A DNA stretch of 58,399 nucleotides from Bacillota bacterium (GTDB taxonomy: Bacteria; Bacillota; Clostridia; Lachnospirales; Lachnospiraceae), in the NCBI GenBank assembly GCA_023423045.1, contig JAFAGA010000014.1, positions 1 through 58,399 of the forward strand. Direction: 5' to 3'. The notes under the pieces were generated by a model. That model worked only from the letters and a program-made list of their open reading frames with translations, was not told the origin of the DNA and did no database searches. The translations under genes and the position numbers were made by a program. Each line of letters opens with the position of its first letter. The stretch's first letter is position 1. Below, one piece after another: positions 8,467 through 18,156 of this stretch.

Positions 8467-8481
8467 TTGCATGTAGTCTTT

Positions 8482-9636
8482 CTATAGCAGCGGCGGGTTT
8501 TGCTTTCCGATGGCTTTCATATAGCGCATCAGATTATCCACGGTCAGGTACAGATCCTCCTTCGCTCTCTTTCGGGCATCCTTATATTCCACTGCGACAC
8601 GGTTAATGCTGAATATACCGCTCACTCCCATTTCGTAGGCTTCCTCAATACCATCGCCGATATCACCTACGATTGCGATGAGAGGAACTCCTGCCTTCTT
8701 TGTCCTTCTGGCAATTCCAATGACCACCTTGCCGCGGATGCTCTGGGTATCGATCTTTCCTTCCCCGCTAATCACATAATCCGCATCGGTCAATAGCTCA
8801 TCGAATCGTACTGTGTCCAAAACCGTATCAATTCCCATCTGAAGCAAGGCTCCAAAGAAAGCTAACACTCCAAAGCCCATTCCTCCGGCAGCACCGGCGC
8901 CCTTAACCTCTGCCAGTAACAGACCAAGATCCCTTTGCAATACCTGGTCCAGATGCCGCAGGCCTTTATCCAGCTCCTGGACGATGTCGGGCGCAGCACC
9001 TTTTTGGGGACCGAAGACATAAGCAGCGCCCCGTTCGCCGTAAAGAGGATTATCAATATCGCACATGGCAACCAGTTCGACTTCCTTGAGCGCAGATAGG
9101 AGCTTAGAGGTATCAATGTGCTGGATATCCTTTAAGGTACCGCCGGTCGGAATAAAGGGACGGCCATCCCTGCCGCTGAAGATGACACCCAGAGCTGCGG
9201 CAGCTCCCGTGCCCGCATCATTGGTGCAGCTTCCGCCCAGACCCAGAATGAGCTTACGGCAGCCGCGGCGAATCGCATCCTCCATCAGCTGTCCCACGCC
9301 GTAGGTGGTGGTTTTTCTTGGATCGGCTCTTCCCTCTACCAACGGCAGACCGGCACAGGCGGACATTTCAATTACGGCGATTTCACCGTCCTGTACAATC
9401 CCGTAGAATGCCTCCATGTCTTCAAAGTAAGGCCCCTTTACTGTTATGGTCACTTTCTCTCCGCCCATGGCTCTCAGGAAGGCATCCACACTGCCCTCTC
9501 CTCCATCCGCTACGGGGATGGAAATAATCTCTGCTTCGGGCTGGTTCTTGCGTATTGCCTTCTCCATAATGGAGCAGATCTCTTCCGAGCTCATTGTGCC
9601 TTTAAATGAATCTGGAATCAGCAGGAATTTGCTCAT
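8482..9636 (-). CDS. glxK: Glycerate kinase (GarK/GlxK family)
   Basis: 384 residues, the usual length of class I glycerate 2-kinases. The family start is clear (MSKFLLIPDSFKGTMSS), followed by PVADGGEGSVDAF near residue 42, GLGGSCTNDAGTGAAAALG near 133 and VISGEGKIDTQS near 290. It phosphorylates glycerate with ATP, feeding 2-phosphoglycerate into glycolysis. It lies downstream of a GntP-type permease and a CdaR-type regulator on the same strand, a common glycerate or sugar-acid catabolic arrangement. AGGAGG lies just upstream of the ATG. Confidence 0.92.
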   Translation of the reverse strand: MSKFLLIPDSFKGTMSSEEICSIMEKAIRKNQPEAEIISIPVADGGEGSVDAFLRAMGGEKVTITVKGPYFEDMEAFYGIVQDGEIAVIEMSACAGLPLVEGRADPRKTTTYGVGQLMEDAIRRGCRKLILGLGGSCTNDAGTGAAAALGVIFSGRDGRPFIPTGGTLKDIQHIDTSKLLSALKEVELVAMCDIDNPLYGERGAAYVFGPQKGAAPDIVQELDKGLRHLDQVLQRDLGLLLAEVKGAGAAGGMGFGVLAFFGALLQMGIDTVLDTVRFDELLTDADYVISGEGKIDTQSIRGKVVIGIARRTKKAGVPLIAIVGDIGDGIEEAYEMGVSGIFSINRVAVEYKDARKRAKEDLYLTVDNLMRYMKAIGKQNPPLL

Positions 9637-9657
9637 AGATTAACCTCCTTGTATAAA

Positions 9658-9683
9658 ATGGGACGGCAGGTTCACCGTCCCAT
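9658..9683 (-). terminator. Hairpin between gntP-like gene and glycerate kinase
   Basis: ATGGGACGG (9658-9666) and CCGTCCCAT (9675-9683) make a perfect 9-bp stem with an 8-nt loop. Read on the minus strand it is followed by TTTTAT. It sits inside the operon, so it may partly terminate transcription and lower kinase expression relative to permease. Confidence 0.55.
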
Positions 9684-9738
9684 CCTTGTTGTTATGTTAT
9701 GTCAGCAATGTAAGTCAATTGATGTTATTAACTATCTG

Positions 9739-11133
9739 CTAGAAAATCAGTGATAATAAGAATATCTGTATAATCGCGGCAACACCCATAACCAAAGTCA
9801 TAACGGTCTGGGTTTTATACCCTTTATCCGGCGTCATCGCACCGAAATTGGTGACCACCCAGAAATAGCTGTCATTTGCATGGGACACGACCATGGAGCC
9901 TGCACCAATTGCCATAACGGTAAGTACGGATAATACCGGTGTGTTTAATCCGAGTATCGGAAGCATCGGAGCCAGGATACCAGCTGTTGTGGTAATCGCA
10001 ACTGTAGAGGAGCCCTGTGCAGTCTTTAAGATTGCCGCCAGCAGGAACGGGAAGAAGATACCAATGGCCTGGAATACGGTGGCATTGTCAGTGATAAAGG
10101 TTACGAGGCCGGATACGGCAATTACCTTGCCGAGAACTCCGCCGGCGGCCGTTACAAAGAGAATCGGCCCGACTACCTTGAGAGTTTCATTGGTTAAATC
10201 ATAGAAATCGCTCATTTTATTGGCAGAAGCCAGGGTGATTACACCAAAGATCGTACCTACCGCCAATGCGATAATTGGGGTACCGAGGAATAATAAAATC
10301 TGAGCAAACATGCCTGTCATCTTAGCCATAGACGCCACGGAGGAAATACCCATTAAGAGAATGGGAACAATGATGGGGGCCAAGGACATAAAACCATTAG
10401 GTAACTTACCAAAGCTCTTTACCAAGTCATCATAGGATTGGGTGATTTCCCCGTTATCCATACCTGCTTCATCACTCGACTTTACCTTTTTGCCGATGTA
10501 CCTTGCATATAGATAGCCTGCAATCAAGGGAAAGATGGAACAAAGAGCGCCCATTCCGATTACTAAAAGCAGATTATCACCTACACCCAGGGTATTTGCT
10601 GCTGCGATGGGTCCGGGAGTCGGCGGAATTAATACATGGGATACATAAAGACCGCCGGATAATGCAACAGTCATGGCAACACTGGAAGCCATGGTCTTTT
10701 TCACCAGCGCTTTCCGAATCGGATTTAGAATAACAAAACCGCTGTCGCAGAAAACCGGAATGGACACAACCCAGCCCATAAGTAACATAGCCAGTTCAGG
10801 TCTTTTCTTACCTACCAGACGGACTGTCATGTCGGCAAGCTTTAAAGCAGCCCCGGTTTTCTCCAGGATGGTTCCAATTAACGCACCGAGAATGATAACA
10901 ATACCGATACTTGTGAAGGTTCCGCTGAAGCCTGCCCCAATAACAGTGGCCAGGCCCTGTGTCTGAACCACTCCATCCACTTTAACATCAACAAGCGGAA
11001 TGCCCGCTACCAATCCTAATAATAAGGATACGCCCATAATTGACAGGAAAGGATGGATTTTGAGCTTTGATATTGCATAAATCATAAGTATAATAGCAAT
11101 TACAAAAGCAATGATTAAAGAAATGCCTGACAT
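9739..11133 (-). CDS. GntP-family permease (gluconate/glycerate:H+ symporter)
   Basis: 464 residues from the ATG at 11133 (MSGISLI), chosen over 11148 because GGAGG is 7 bp upstream of it. The protein is almost entirely hydrophobic with about 12-14 membrane segments. Family features include the start helix (FVIAIILMIYAISKLKIHPFLSI), FCDSGFVILNPIRKAL near residue 130, LIPPTPGPIAAANTLG near 170 and the C-terminal SHANDSYFWVV. GntP proteins import sugar acids with protons; the glycerate kinase next door makes glycerate the likely substrate. Confidence 0.88.
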   Translation of the reverse strand: MSGISLIIAFVIAIILMIYAISKLKIHPFLSIMGVSLLLGLVAGIPLVDVKVDGVVQTQGLATVIGAGFSGTFTSIGIVIILGALIGTILEKTGAALKLADMTVRLVGKKRPELAMLLMGWVVSIPVFCDSGFVILNPIRKALVKKTMASSVAMTVALSGGLYVSHVLIPPTPGPIAAANTLGVGDNLLLVIGMGALCSIFPLIAGYLYARYIGKKVKSSDEAGMDNGEITQSYDDLVKSFGKLPNGFMSLAPIIVPILLMGISSVASMAKMTGMFAQILLFLGTPIIALAVGTIFGVITLASANKMSDFYDLTNETLKVVGPILFVTAAGGVLGKVIAVSGLVTFITDNATVFQAIGIFFPFLLAAILKTAQGSSTVAITTTAGILAPMLPILGLNTPVLSVLTVMAIGAGSMVVSHANDSYFWVVTNFGAMTPDKGYKTQTVMTLVMGVAAIIQIFLLSLIF

Positions 11134-11162
11134 AGCAAATACCTCCATTTTGATAATAGGGA

Positions 11163-11174
11163 AACGACGTCGTT
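11163..11174. promoter_or_regulatory. 12-bp palindrome upstream of the gntP-like gene
   Basis: AACGACGTCGTT is a perfect palindrome about 30 bp before the permease start. Its place in the 5' region and its GC-rich core in an A/T-rich gap suggest an operator, possibly for the CdaR-like regulator encoded next door. The link is inference. Confidence 0.35.
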
Positions 11175-11299
11175 AATGTATCCTCATTATAATTCCATGG
11201 ACCTATAAAAGCTATGTTATGTGAGACAAAAAAAGAAGTAAGTCATTGTTATAATGTACAACAAAATAAATTATAAGATAATATATTTGTTGAAAATCT

Positions 11300-12451
11300 C
11301 TAATAGACTATCTTGTCCCTCACATCCTGATAAAAATGAATCGCATTATAAAAAAGGGAGGAGTATCGAATGGATCTGGGATCATATCCGGTTCTTTCTT
11401 TAATCTTATTAAGCTTATATTGAAGCGTATTCTTATGGATAAACATCCGGTTGGCGGTCGCTGTAATAGAACCCTCTTCTTCGTAAAAAATATTCAGAAG
11501 TCTCATCCACTGGTCAATTTCCTCCAGGGTACAATCCTTAAATATTCGGAAAATATACTCGCGCTTAATACTGTTGCTTAATTCACTCTGAAAAATCTCC
11601 ATGGAAATACTGGAATAGAATCGTATTCCCTTCTGGGGAGAGCGAAGCGAGGTCTTGAGCGCCTTGGTGGCTTTGATGATACTGTTATGAATCAGCACAT
11701 ATCCCTCGCATCCCCCGTCGATACCGCAGCAGAACTTAATGGGATGTTTTGACTCCACATCTCTCTTCATGTGCTCCGCAAGCTTTGCCATATCGCTGTC
11801 CGGACACTCTGTAACGGCACATAACAACTCTGTTCCATTTTTAATAAAATAGCTGTTTCTGTCTTCGCGGATTAAGTCAATGACGATCTTCTCCGCACTG
11901 TCAATCATACGCTGTGCCTTCTCACTCTGCTGTTCTTCAGTGATAAAGGAGATTGCCAGTATTCTTCTCGGAAAGGTGATATCAATTTGCAGGGTTTTTC
12001 CCTGCTGAACGAACACCGGAGTAATATTTTTGGATTCGCCGAACATCCACTCATCCAGGTAACGCTCCCTGATACGTTTGTCAATATCCTTTTGTTCCTT
12101 GTAATACTGGTCCAGCAGAAGGATTTCAGTCATTTTCTTTATAATCTGTCCGTACTTGGCTACTTCGTCATAGGGTCCTGTCACGCCGATCACTCCAACA
12201 ATTTTCTCCTGGAAATTGATTGCCAGATTAAGGCCGGGCCGTGCTCCTTCATACTCGCTTTCGCTATTGACAATTACCTCCTGCAGCATGCAATCAATTA
12301 ATTCCTTGGCGGCTGCATGAAAACTTCCGATGCGGTTGGTATCACTGCTGGCGATAATAATCCCGTCAGCATTCATCATATTGATCTTCTCCCCAATAAT
12401 CTTACTGATTTCCTGCACAATATAGGTTGCATTACGCTTTGATATCTGCAT
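11300..12451 (-). CDS. CdaR-family transcriptional regulator (sugar diacid/glycerate responsive)
   Basis: 383 residues from the ATG at 12451, where GGGGAGG lies 6 bp upstream; the ATG at 12466 has no site. The N-terminal sugar-diacid recognition domain is recognisable (QEISKIIGEKINMMNADGIIIASSD...RIGSFHAAAKELI). The C-terminal helix-turn-helix of the HTH_30/PucR type reads TATANRMFIHKNTLQYKLNKIKERTG. CdaR proteins activate glycerate, glucarate and galactarate genes. It sits 167 bp upstream of the permease on the same strand and probably activates the permease-kinase pair. Confidence 0.88.
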   Translation of the reverse strand: MQISKRNATYIVQEISKIIGEKINMMNADGIIIASSDTNRIGSFHAAAKELIDCMLQEVIVNSESEYEGARPGLNLAINFQEKIVGVIGVTGPYDEVAKYGQIIKKMTEILLLDQYYKEQKDIDKRIRERYLDEWMFGESKNITPVFVQQGKTLQIDITFPRRILAISFITEEQQSEKAQRMIDSAEKIVIDLIREDRNSYFIKNGTELLCAVTECPDSDMAKLAEHMKRDVESKHPIKFCCGIDGGCEGYVLIHNSIIKATKALKTSLRSPQKGIRFYSSISMEIFQSELSNSIKREYIFRIFKDCTLEEIDQWMRLLNIFYEEEGSITATANRMFIHKNTLQYKLNKIKERTGYDPRSIRYSSLFYNAIHFYQDVRDKIVY

Positions 12452-12550
12452 GGAATACCTCCCCAAACTTATATAAATATACGGTTACGCAGCCGCGGCG
12501 GCAGCTGCGGCCGGAAAATTATACTGCAAATGATATCCCGGTTTACGGCT

Positions 12551-15500
12551 CTATTCTACGGATTTTAAGGACTCGGCCATAGGAATGCGGTCGATTTTAC
12601 TGATTAATATCAGGTTAACTAATATCGTCAGACCAAAGGTCACAGCCAAGGCATAGAGATAGCTCATCGGAAATATCCGTATGTTGAAGGACACAGCTTC
12701 AATTTTGATCTGCTCCATGACAAAACGATGGAGCAGGATACCGGCCGGCAGGCCGGGCGCTGTGCTGAGCAATGTAATTACAATATTCTCCCGGAAAACA
12801 TAGCTGTAGGTTTCCGAAGGAAAAAAGCCAAGAACCTTAATGGTGGCAATTTCCCGGTTTCGCTCTGTAATATTGATATTGCTGAGATTATACATAACCA
12901 CAAAGGAAAGTGCGCAAGCACAGGCAATTACCAGCCAGACAATATAATTGAGACTGTTCATCATATCGGCCACCCGGTTTTTTGTATCCTGTGTGACAAT
13001 TACAGTGGATGCGCCATAATCCTTCATAAGCCTGGCGGCTATGTCATAAAGCTGGCCGGAGCCGGTATTGGCATAGGCGGTCTTATAGGAGCAGTTCGTG
13101 CCAAAGATTTTGTGGTAGGTTGCTCCGGTCATGTACATATAATTAAACGCGTAATTTTTAAAAATACCTCCGATCAGAACCGTATAATACTCGGTGTTGT
13201 TGAGGTTGATGGTCATGGTATCTCCGATTTCCACTCCTGCCGACCTGGCAAGCTGATCATTGATGGCAACATAGCCATAGTCCGGGTAGGGTACGGTTTT
13301 GCCGTCCAGATGCAGACCAATAATCCTGGTGATATCCGGATCATCGGTGGCGATCACATTGATTTTCTGGCTCCCCTTTTTATCGGTAAAGTCATAGGTG
13401 TCGGTAGCGATGAATACGCACTGGGAAAGCAGGTCCGAGGTATCCTCACGAAAAAGCTCCCTCTCCTCCCCGGTCAGGGAATTGGGAAAGGCAAGGGTAT
13501 AGTCATACATCATAATGGTATCAAACTGATCATCGGCAATATTGCTGATGGAATCCTTTAATCCCAGACCGGCCAACAGCAGCGCAGTGCAGCCGCCGGT
13601 ACCCAGAATCATCATGAAGAGCCGTTTTTTATACCGTAAAATATTGCGGACGGAGACCTTATGGAGAAAGTTTATTCTCCGCCACAAAAACGGAAGACGT
13701 TCCAGAAAGATACGTTTGCCGGCTTTTGGAGCCTTGGGGCGCATCAGCTGGGCCGGCATCTGCAATAGCTCTGTGCGGCAGGCACCGTAAGTGGCACCCA
13801 CCGAGCAAAGCAGGGACACCAACAGGGTAAGGAGTGCCAAAGAGCCGCTGAATACATACTCGATCTCGGCAAAACGATAGAGCATTTTGTAAGCCTGCCA
13901 GATTGCAAAGGGAAACAGTCTGGTTCCTGCAAGATATCCCAAAATACAGCCGAGGACGGCGGCACTTCCCGAATAGAAGACATATTTTCGGGCAATGGAC
14001 CCATTGCTGTATCCCAGTGCCATTAGAGTGCCGATCTGGGTCCGCTGTTCATCCACCATTCTGGTCATAGTGGTACTGCATACCAGAGCGGCTACCAGAA
14101 AGAAAAACAGGGGAAATATTTTGGCGATACCCTCCACCACGGAGGAATCATTCTCAAAGCTAGTGTAGCCGATATTTTTGCTTCTGTCCAGCACATAGCA
14201 GGAGGGCTTATCGATACGCTTCACTTCATCTTTTGCGGCATTGATCTGCTCCAATGCTTCTGCCAGCTTATCTTTGGCGTCGGATAAGGAGGACTCGGTT
14301 TCCTCACTGGCTTTATTATACTCCTCCAAGCCGTCTCTGTACTGTTCCTTTGCCTCCGATAATGCTGTTTCGCCGTCGGCAAGCTCTGTCTTATAATTTT
14401 CTATGGTTTCTCTTGCGGTATTCAGCTGCGTTTTGGCAAGAGCCAGCTGCTTTGCAGCGGCAGCAAATTCCTTATTAGCCATCTCCTTTGATGTATCGAG
14501 CTGACTCTGTCCGGCGCTGATCTTGGCCAAGGCCTTCTGTAATGCCTGATACTGCTTCACTGTTCCCGCCGCCTCAATCTGCGCCAATCCCTGCTGTACT
14601 TGCTCCAGCTGTGTGCGGTAGGTCCGGTACTCTGTACTGCTTTGGTCCTCCAGCTGGGAAAGAGCTTCCTTTAATGAGGTTTCCGATTGCTTTAAATCAT
14701 CGTATTGGCGGGGAACACCGCTTTGTTCAATCTGCTCCATACCGGAGGTGATTTCAAAGCGGTTGTTATCCAGTTCCTCCTGCTTTACTTCAAGGGCGGC
14801 AAGAGTATCCTTCTTTTTTGTTCTATATTCCTTCTGAGAATTGTTATAGGCGGCAAGGGAAGAACGGTATTCCTCCTCGCTTTCTTCCAGCTGTGTCCTG
14901 CCGTCTGTCAGCAGCTTTTCCTTATGGCTGATTTCGGTTTTGGCATCTTCCAGCCTCTTTCTGGCGCTCTCCAGTTCCTTTTCTGCGTCGGTTTTTTGAG
15001 AAAGATACTCTGCGTAGGAAGCATCATAATCCTTCTGGGCATCGGCAATCTCCCGGTCTGCCTCCTCTGTGATGCTTTGATAACGCAGCTCGGCCCGGTA
15101 TTTAGCCTCATTCGACAGGGGCTGTTCCAGAGCGGATATGGCAGTCTCATAGTCCTTGCTGAAAATCCGCCGGCTGGAAAGGTCCAGGAGGAGATAGAGC
15201 TCGGTATAAAAGTCAACGGAGAAGCTTCCCTCAGGAAGATAGAGGAAGGCGTTTACCGTCCCCCCCTCAAGCTTTGTGGAGCCGCGGTCATTGCGATACA
15301 TATAATTGACGGAGTTACATAATCCGACGATGGTATAATCCGGATAAGCAAAGGAGCGGAGCGTGTCCTCATCATTTTGGAGAGAAACGCGGATGGTCTG
15401 GCCGAGATTCTCTTCCGTAAAGAAAAGAGCATCGGCAAGGCACTCGTTATCCGCCTTGGGGCTTCTGCCGGCGACAATGTTAAGATGGTTTAAATTCCGG

Positions 15501-15841
15501 GTGATGGAATGTGCCTTAAGAATGAGATCCTTCCGGTCGTACAGCTCGGCTATAAAATCGGTATAGATGGCCCCTTCCGCGGTTTTGACACCATCCAGTC
15601 CATGAAAGTAATCCGCATCCTCCCTTGTAAACCCCAGGGTGGACAGCAGACGGTAATCATACATATCACTCTGTGCAATATAGGTATCCCCTGTTCGAAG
15701 CATTGCCTCTTTGGTTATCTTAAGTCCGGAGAAAAAGCCGACACCCAGCGCTATGATCATAAGAATTGCCAAATAGCGCCCCAGGGTACGCCATATCTCA
15801 CGCCGGTTGTTCTTATTCCATGCAGAATTCATCATTCCCAC
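12551..15841 (-). CDS. Large FtsX-like ABC permease with long extracellular coiled coil
   Basis: 1,096 residues. One N-terminal membrane segment (about 20-42) is followed by a MacB-like extracellular part and then a heptad-rich, Glu/Lys/Gln-rich coiled coil spanning roughly residues 245-570. An FtsX core follows (near 585-720, containing QIGTLMALGYSNGSIARKY), then a cytoplasmic linker, a fifth helix, a second MacB-like domain and a last FtsX core (EIATIKVLGFFPSET). The layout matches Firmicute putative ABC permeases thought to reach into the cell wall. No ATPase gene is adjacent, so it must borrow one. GTG 15841 or ATG 15835 could be the start. The weak promoter upstream carries a palindrome. 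Confidence 0.85.
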   Translation of the reverse strand: MGMMNSAWNKNNRREIWRTLGRYLAILMIIALGVGFFSGLKITKEAMLRTGDTYIAQSDMYDYRLLSTLGFTREDADYFHGLDGVKTAEGAIYTDFIAELYDRKDLILKAHSITRNLNHLNIVAGRSPKADNECLADALFFTEENLGQTIRVSLQNDEDTLRSFAYPDYTIVGLCNSVNYMYRNDRGSTKLEGGTVNAFLYLPEGSFSVDFYTELYLLLDLSSRRIFSKDYETAISALEQPLSNEAKYRAELRYQSITEEADREIADAQKDYDASYAEYLSQKTDAEKELESARKRLEDAKTEISHKEKLLTDGRTQLEESEEEYRSSLAAYNNSQKEYRTKKKDTLAALEVKQEELDNNRFEITSGMEQIEQSGVPRQYDDLKQSETSLKEALSQLEDQSSTEYRTYRTQLEQVQQGLAQIEAAGTVKQYQALQKALAKISAGQSQLDTSKEMANKEFAAAAKQLALAKTQLNTARETIENYKTELADGETALSEAKEQYRDGLEEYNKASEETESSLSDAKDKLAEALEQINAAKDEVKRIDKPSCYVLDRSKNIGYTSFENDSSVVEGIAKIFPLFFFLVAALVCSTTMTRMVDEQRTQIGTLMALGYSNGSIARKYVFYSGSAAVLGCILGYLAGTRLFPFAIWQAYKMLYRFAEIEYVFSGSLALLTLLVSLLCSVGATYGACRTELLQMPAQLMRPKAPKAGKRIFLERLPFLWRRINFLHKVSVRNILRYKKRLFMMILGTGGCTALLLAGLGLKDSISNIADDQFDTIMMYDYTLAFPNSLTGEERELFREDTSDLLSQCVFIATDTYDFTDKKGSQKINVIATDDPDITRIIGLHLDGKTVPYPDYGYVAINDQLARSAGVEIGDTMTINLNNTEYYTVLIGGIFKNYAFNYMYMTGATYHKIFGTNCSYKTAYANTGSGQLYDIAARLMKDYGASTVIVTQDTKNRVADMMNSLNYIVWLVIACACALSFVVMYNLSNINITERNREIATIKVLGFFPSETYSYVFRENIVITLLSTAPGLPAGILLHRFVMEQIKIEAVSFNIRIFPMSYLYALAVTFGLTILVNLILISKIDRIPMAESLKSVE

Positions 15842-15889
15842 TCAATCACCCCATTCGATACTTCCGCCAAAACTTGACAGGTGTTGAAA

Positions 15890-15935
15890 AATAAACTAAA
15901 GTAAAGTTTATTACATTGTGGTAAAAATTTCAATT
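15890..15935 (-). promoter_or_regulatory. Promoter with overlapping palindrome for the large FtsX permease
   Basis: On the minus strand a TTGAAA -35 (near 15930) is followed after 17 bp by TAAACT. The -10 region is embedded in an inverted repeat, AATAAACT (15890-15897) with AGTTTATT (15905-15912), separated by 7 bp. An operator role for a dimeric repressor is inferred. Confidence 0.4.
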
Positions 15936-15963
15936 GTCAGTTTGGAAACAGGGATGTAAATTT

Positions 15964-16910
15964 TCATACGGCCGGAGGCTGTCTGAAAAGCATTCTCATT
16001 ATTTGAAGCAGCAGCGTGCCTGCCGGAAGGCCGGCCAGCTCGTCCTCGGTGATGCAGCCCAGCTTAATAATTAGTAAGAAGTAGATCAGGGCTGCAGCGG
16101 GAATGGAGAAAAGAAGGGATATCATATTACTTTGACACAATTTGTAAGCACCCCAATAAAACAAAACAGCGGCAATAGCCATAGCCCCGGATGCCGCCAG
16201 GGGGAGCAGAAAGGTTTTGGATATATTCTGCCGGTAGCTCAGATACTTCCGGATGAAAAAGTTGTTAAGAATGCACATGGACAGGGAGTATGCGACAGCT
16301 GCCGCAGCCAGGCTGTAAAGATCCCACCGGGTAAAGAATAAAAGAGCCAGGAGTATGGCTGTCTGCAGGAGAAGCGAGCCCAGGACATTAAAAACCGGCA
16401 GGTTCACCTTCCCGATTCCCAGGAGTATGGCATTGGTTAAGGTTGACAGTGAGTAAAATATAACGGAGAGGCTGAGGCACCTTAGCAGGGAAGCCGCCAG
16501 AGGGAGGGTTTCCTTCTGGGGGAAGAGGAGCTGCATAATTGGCTGCGCGAGAGCTGCCAGCCCCAATGCGGCAGGAAATGCGAGAAGCATGGTGGAGCGA
16601 ATTGCCGTATCAATTCTCCTGTTCGTCTCTCTTTGGTTGCCTTGGGCATCCTTTGTGCGTTTTTGTATTCTCCCAGAGACAGCCTCTGTGCCATTTCTTT
16701 TGAGAGTGCGGAAGGAATGCTGTAAGAGGATATTACCAACAGGATGAGATAGATATTGTAAGCCGTGGAGTAATAGCCATTCCCTTCGTCACCGATAATC
16801 CGAAGCAGCGGACTTCGGTATAACATTCCGATAATCCGGCATAGGATGGTTGCAATGGCAAGGACGCCCGCCTGTTTCATAAAATTATTCCGTTTATTGA
16901 GATTTGGCAT
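15964..16910 (-). pseudogene. SpoVB/MurJ-like flippase (polysaccharide biosynthesis family), internally deleted and frameshifted
   Basis: The N-terminal 75 or so residues (from the ATG at 16910: MPNLNKRNNFMKQAG...GMLYRSPLLRIIGDEGNGYYSTAYNIY...SKEMAQRLSLGEYKNAQR) match stage V sporulation protein B-like flippases. Near 16650 the frame shifts, and the other frame continues as the family's C-terminal half (NRRIDTAIRST, then AFPAALGLAALAQPIMQLLFPQ). Family proteins are about 500-550 residues, but only about 310 codons remain, so roughly 200 central residues are gone as well as the frame. It is therefore very likely non-functional. SpoVB-type proteins flip lipid-linked cell-wall or cortex precursors, and a functional paralogue would be needed elsewhere. 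Confidence 0.8.
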
Positions 16911-17020
16911 GGCTTTCCCATCCTTACCCTGAATTTTATGGAAAGTAAAAAATTGCATATGCTTTGGAACTATCGTACCATTAATTGGGTATTTGTCAAA
17001 TGCGGCAAAGGCGTCTTGAT

Positions 17021-17039
17021 GCGGCAAACAGTTTGCCGC
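17021..17039. promoter_or_regulatory. Palindromic operator candidate upstream of WYL regulator
   Basis: GCGGCAAAC (17021-17029), one central base, then GTTTGCCGC (17031-17039) form a perfect 19-bp palindrome 25 bp before the start codon. A further half-copy, GCGGCAAAG, begins at 17002. A TTGTCA box at 16993-16998 could be a -35. The site would suit autoregulation by the WYL protein (inference). Confidence 0.5.
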
Positions 17040-17064
17040 CGATACTCTTCGGAGAGGTGATCTT

Positions 17065-18009
17065 ATGAAAATGGAACGGCTGCTGGCTATCATTATGCTG
17101 CTGCTGAACAGGAAGCAGCTTAATGCAAAGGAGCTGGCGGAATATTTTGAAGTGTCCCAGAGAACCATTTACAGGGACATAGATACGATAAACCAGGCAG
17201 GGATACCGATTATTTCCTATATGGGTGCCGAGGGCGGCTTCGGAATTATGGAGAGCTATAAAATCAATAAGAATTTTCTGGATGATTATGAGATAGGCTC
17301 TGTGATTACAGCATTAAAAAATCTGAATTATTCCGTAAATAACAAGAAGATATCCCTCACTCTGGACAAGCTGGAGAGCATAAGACCCCAGAAGGGGATG
17401 GAGTCGAAGCAGAGCAATGTCATACCGATTAATATTGATTATAGTAACTGGAACAGCAATAACAGGGACAAGGACAAGCTGAAAGCGCTGAACCGGGCAA
17501 TCTGTGAGAAGCGGATGATCTGTTTTGATTATATTAATAAAAGGGGAGAGGATACCTGCCGTGTGGTGGAGCCCCTGTCTCTTTTACTGAAGGATTTCTC
17601 CTGGTATCTGCAGGGGTATTGCCGCAGCAGGGAGGATTACAGGCTGTTCAAGGTGAAGCGGATGCGCCGGGTTAATATAACAGAGGATGACTTCACCCGG
17701 GACGCCCCGCCTCTGGAAGCATTGGATTATTCCGAGGAATGGGACAGGAACCGGCCGGTGCTTGATATTAACTTGAGATTCCGTCCGGAGGCAAGGATTA
17801 AGGTTGTGGACTCTTTCAATGAGGAGCAGATACAATTCCTTGAAGACGGCACCACCGAGGTCAAGTTCAGGATGGCCGAGGACCTCTGGCTGTATGAGCT
17901 GATACTTGGTTTCGGAAGTCTGGTTGAAGTTGTGGAGCCTCCTTATTTGAGAAAATTAATAAGGCAGAAAGCGATGGAAATAAGCGATATTTATAAGAAC
18001 GACAAATAA
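17065..18009 (+). CDS. YafY-type transcriptional regulator with HTH and WYL domains
   Basis: 314 residues behind GGAGAGGTGA. The N-terminal winged helix is HTH_11/DeoR-like (MERLLAIIMLLLNRKQLNAKELAEYFEVSQRTIYRDIDTI). The WYL effector domain starts near residue 145 (KALNRAICEKRMICFDYINKRGE), with the diagnostic core SWYLQGYCRSREDYRLFKVKRM near 190-210, and a WCX-type C-terminal extension follows. Such proteins bind ligands or nucleic acids through the WYL domain and control nearby genes. It is divergent from the flippase pseudogene and upstream of the Fpg-like gene; either could be its target. Confidence 0.88.
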   Translation: MKMERLLAIIMLLLNRKQLNAKELAEYFEVSQRTIYRDIDTINQAGIPIISYMGAEGGFGIMESYKINKNFLDDYEIGSVITALKNLNYSVNNKKISLTLDKLESIRPQKGMESKQSNVIPINIDYSNWNSNNRDKDKLKALNRAICEKRMICFDYINKRGEDTCRVVEPLSLLLKDFSWYLQGYCRSREDYRLFKVKRMRRVNITEDDFTRDAPPLEALDYSEEWDRNRPVLDINLRFRPEARIKVVDSFNEEQIQFLEDGTTEVKFRMAEDLWLYELILGFGSLVEVVEPPYLRKLIRQKAMEISDIYKNDK

Positions 18010-18065
18010 AGAAAAAAGATTACAGTCCAGCCATTCTCTGAACTGTAACAAAAAAAACACAGATT

Positions 18066-18107
18066 AATAAATCAAGTATGACATGCACCTGTCATACTTG
18101 ATTTATT
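18066..18107. terminator. 18-bp perfect inverted repeat between WYL and Fpg-like genes
   Basis: The left arm at 18066-18083 and the right arm at 18090-18107 are perfectly complementary over 18 bp, with a 6-nt loop; the core is AAGTATGACA / TGTCATACTT. The A/T-rich base of the stem and the position after a stop codon suit a terminator of the WYL gene. The unusual length and perfection would also fit an operator for the next gene. Confidence 0.5.
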
Positions 18108-18156
18108 ATACTTGGCTTATCTGAAAATATAAAGAAAACAGGGAGGAGTGATATCG

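Noticed and set aside
12728..13561. 277-codon open frame on the plus strand
   Set aside because: It lies antisense to the well-supported FtsX permease gene, has no ribosome binding site and no recognisable family. It is a shadow of biased codon use.
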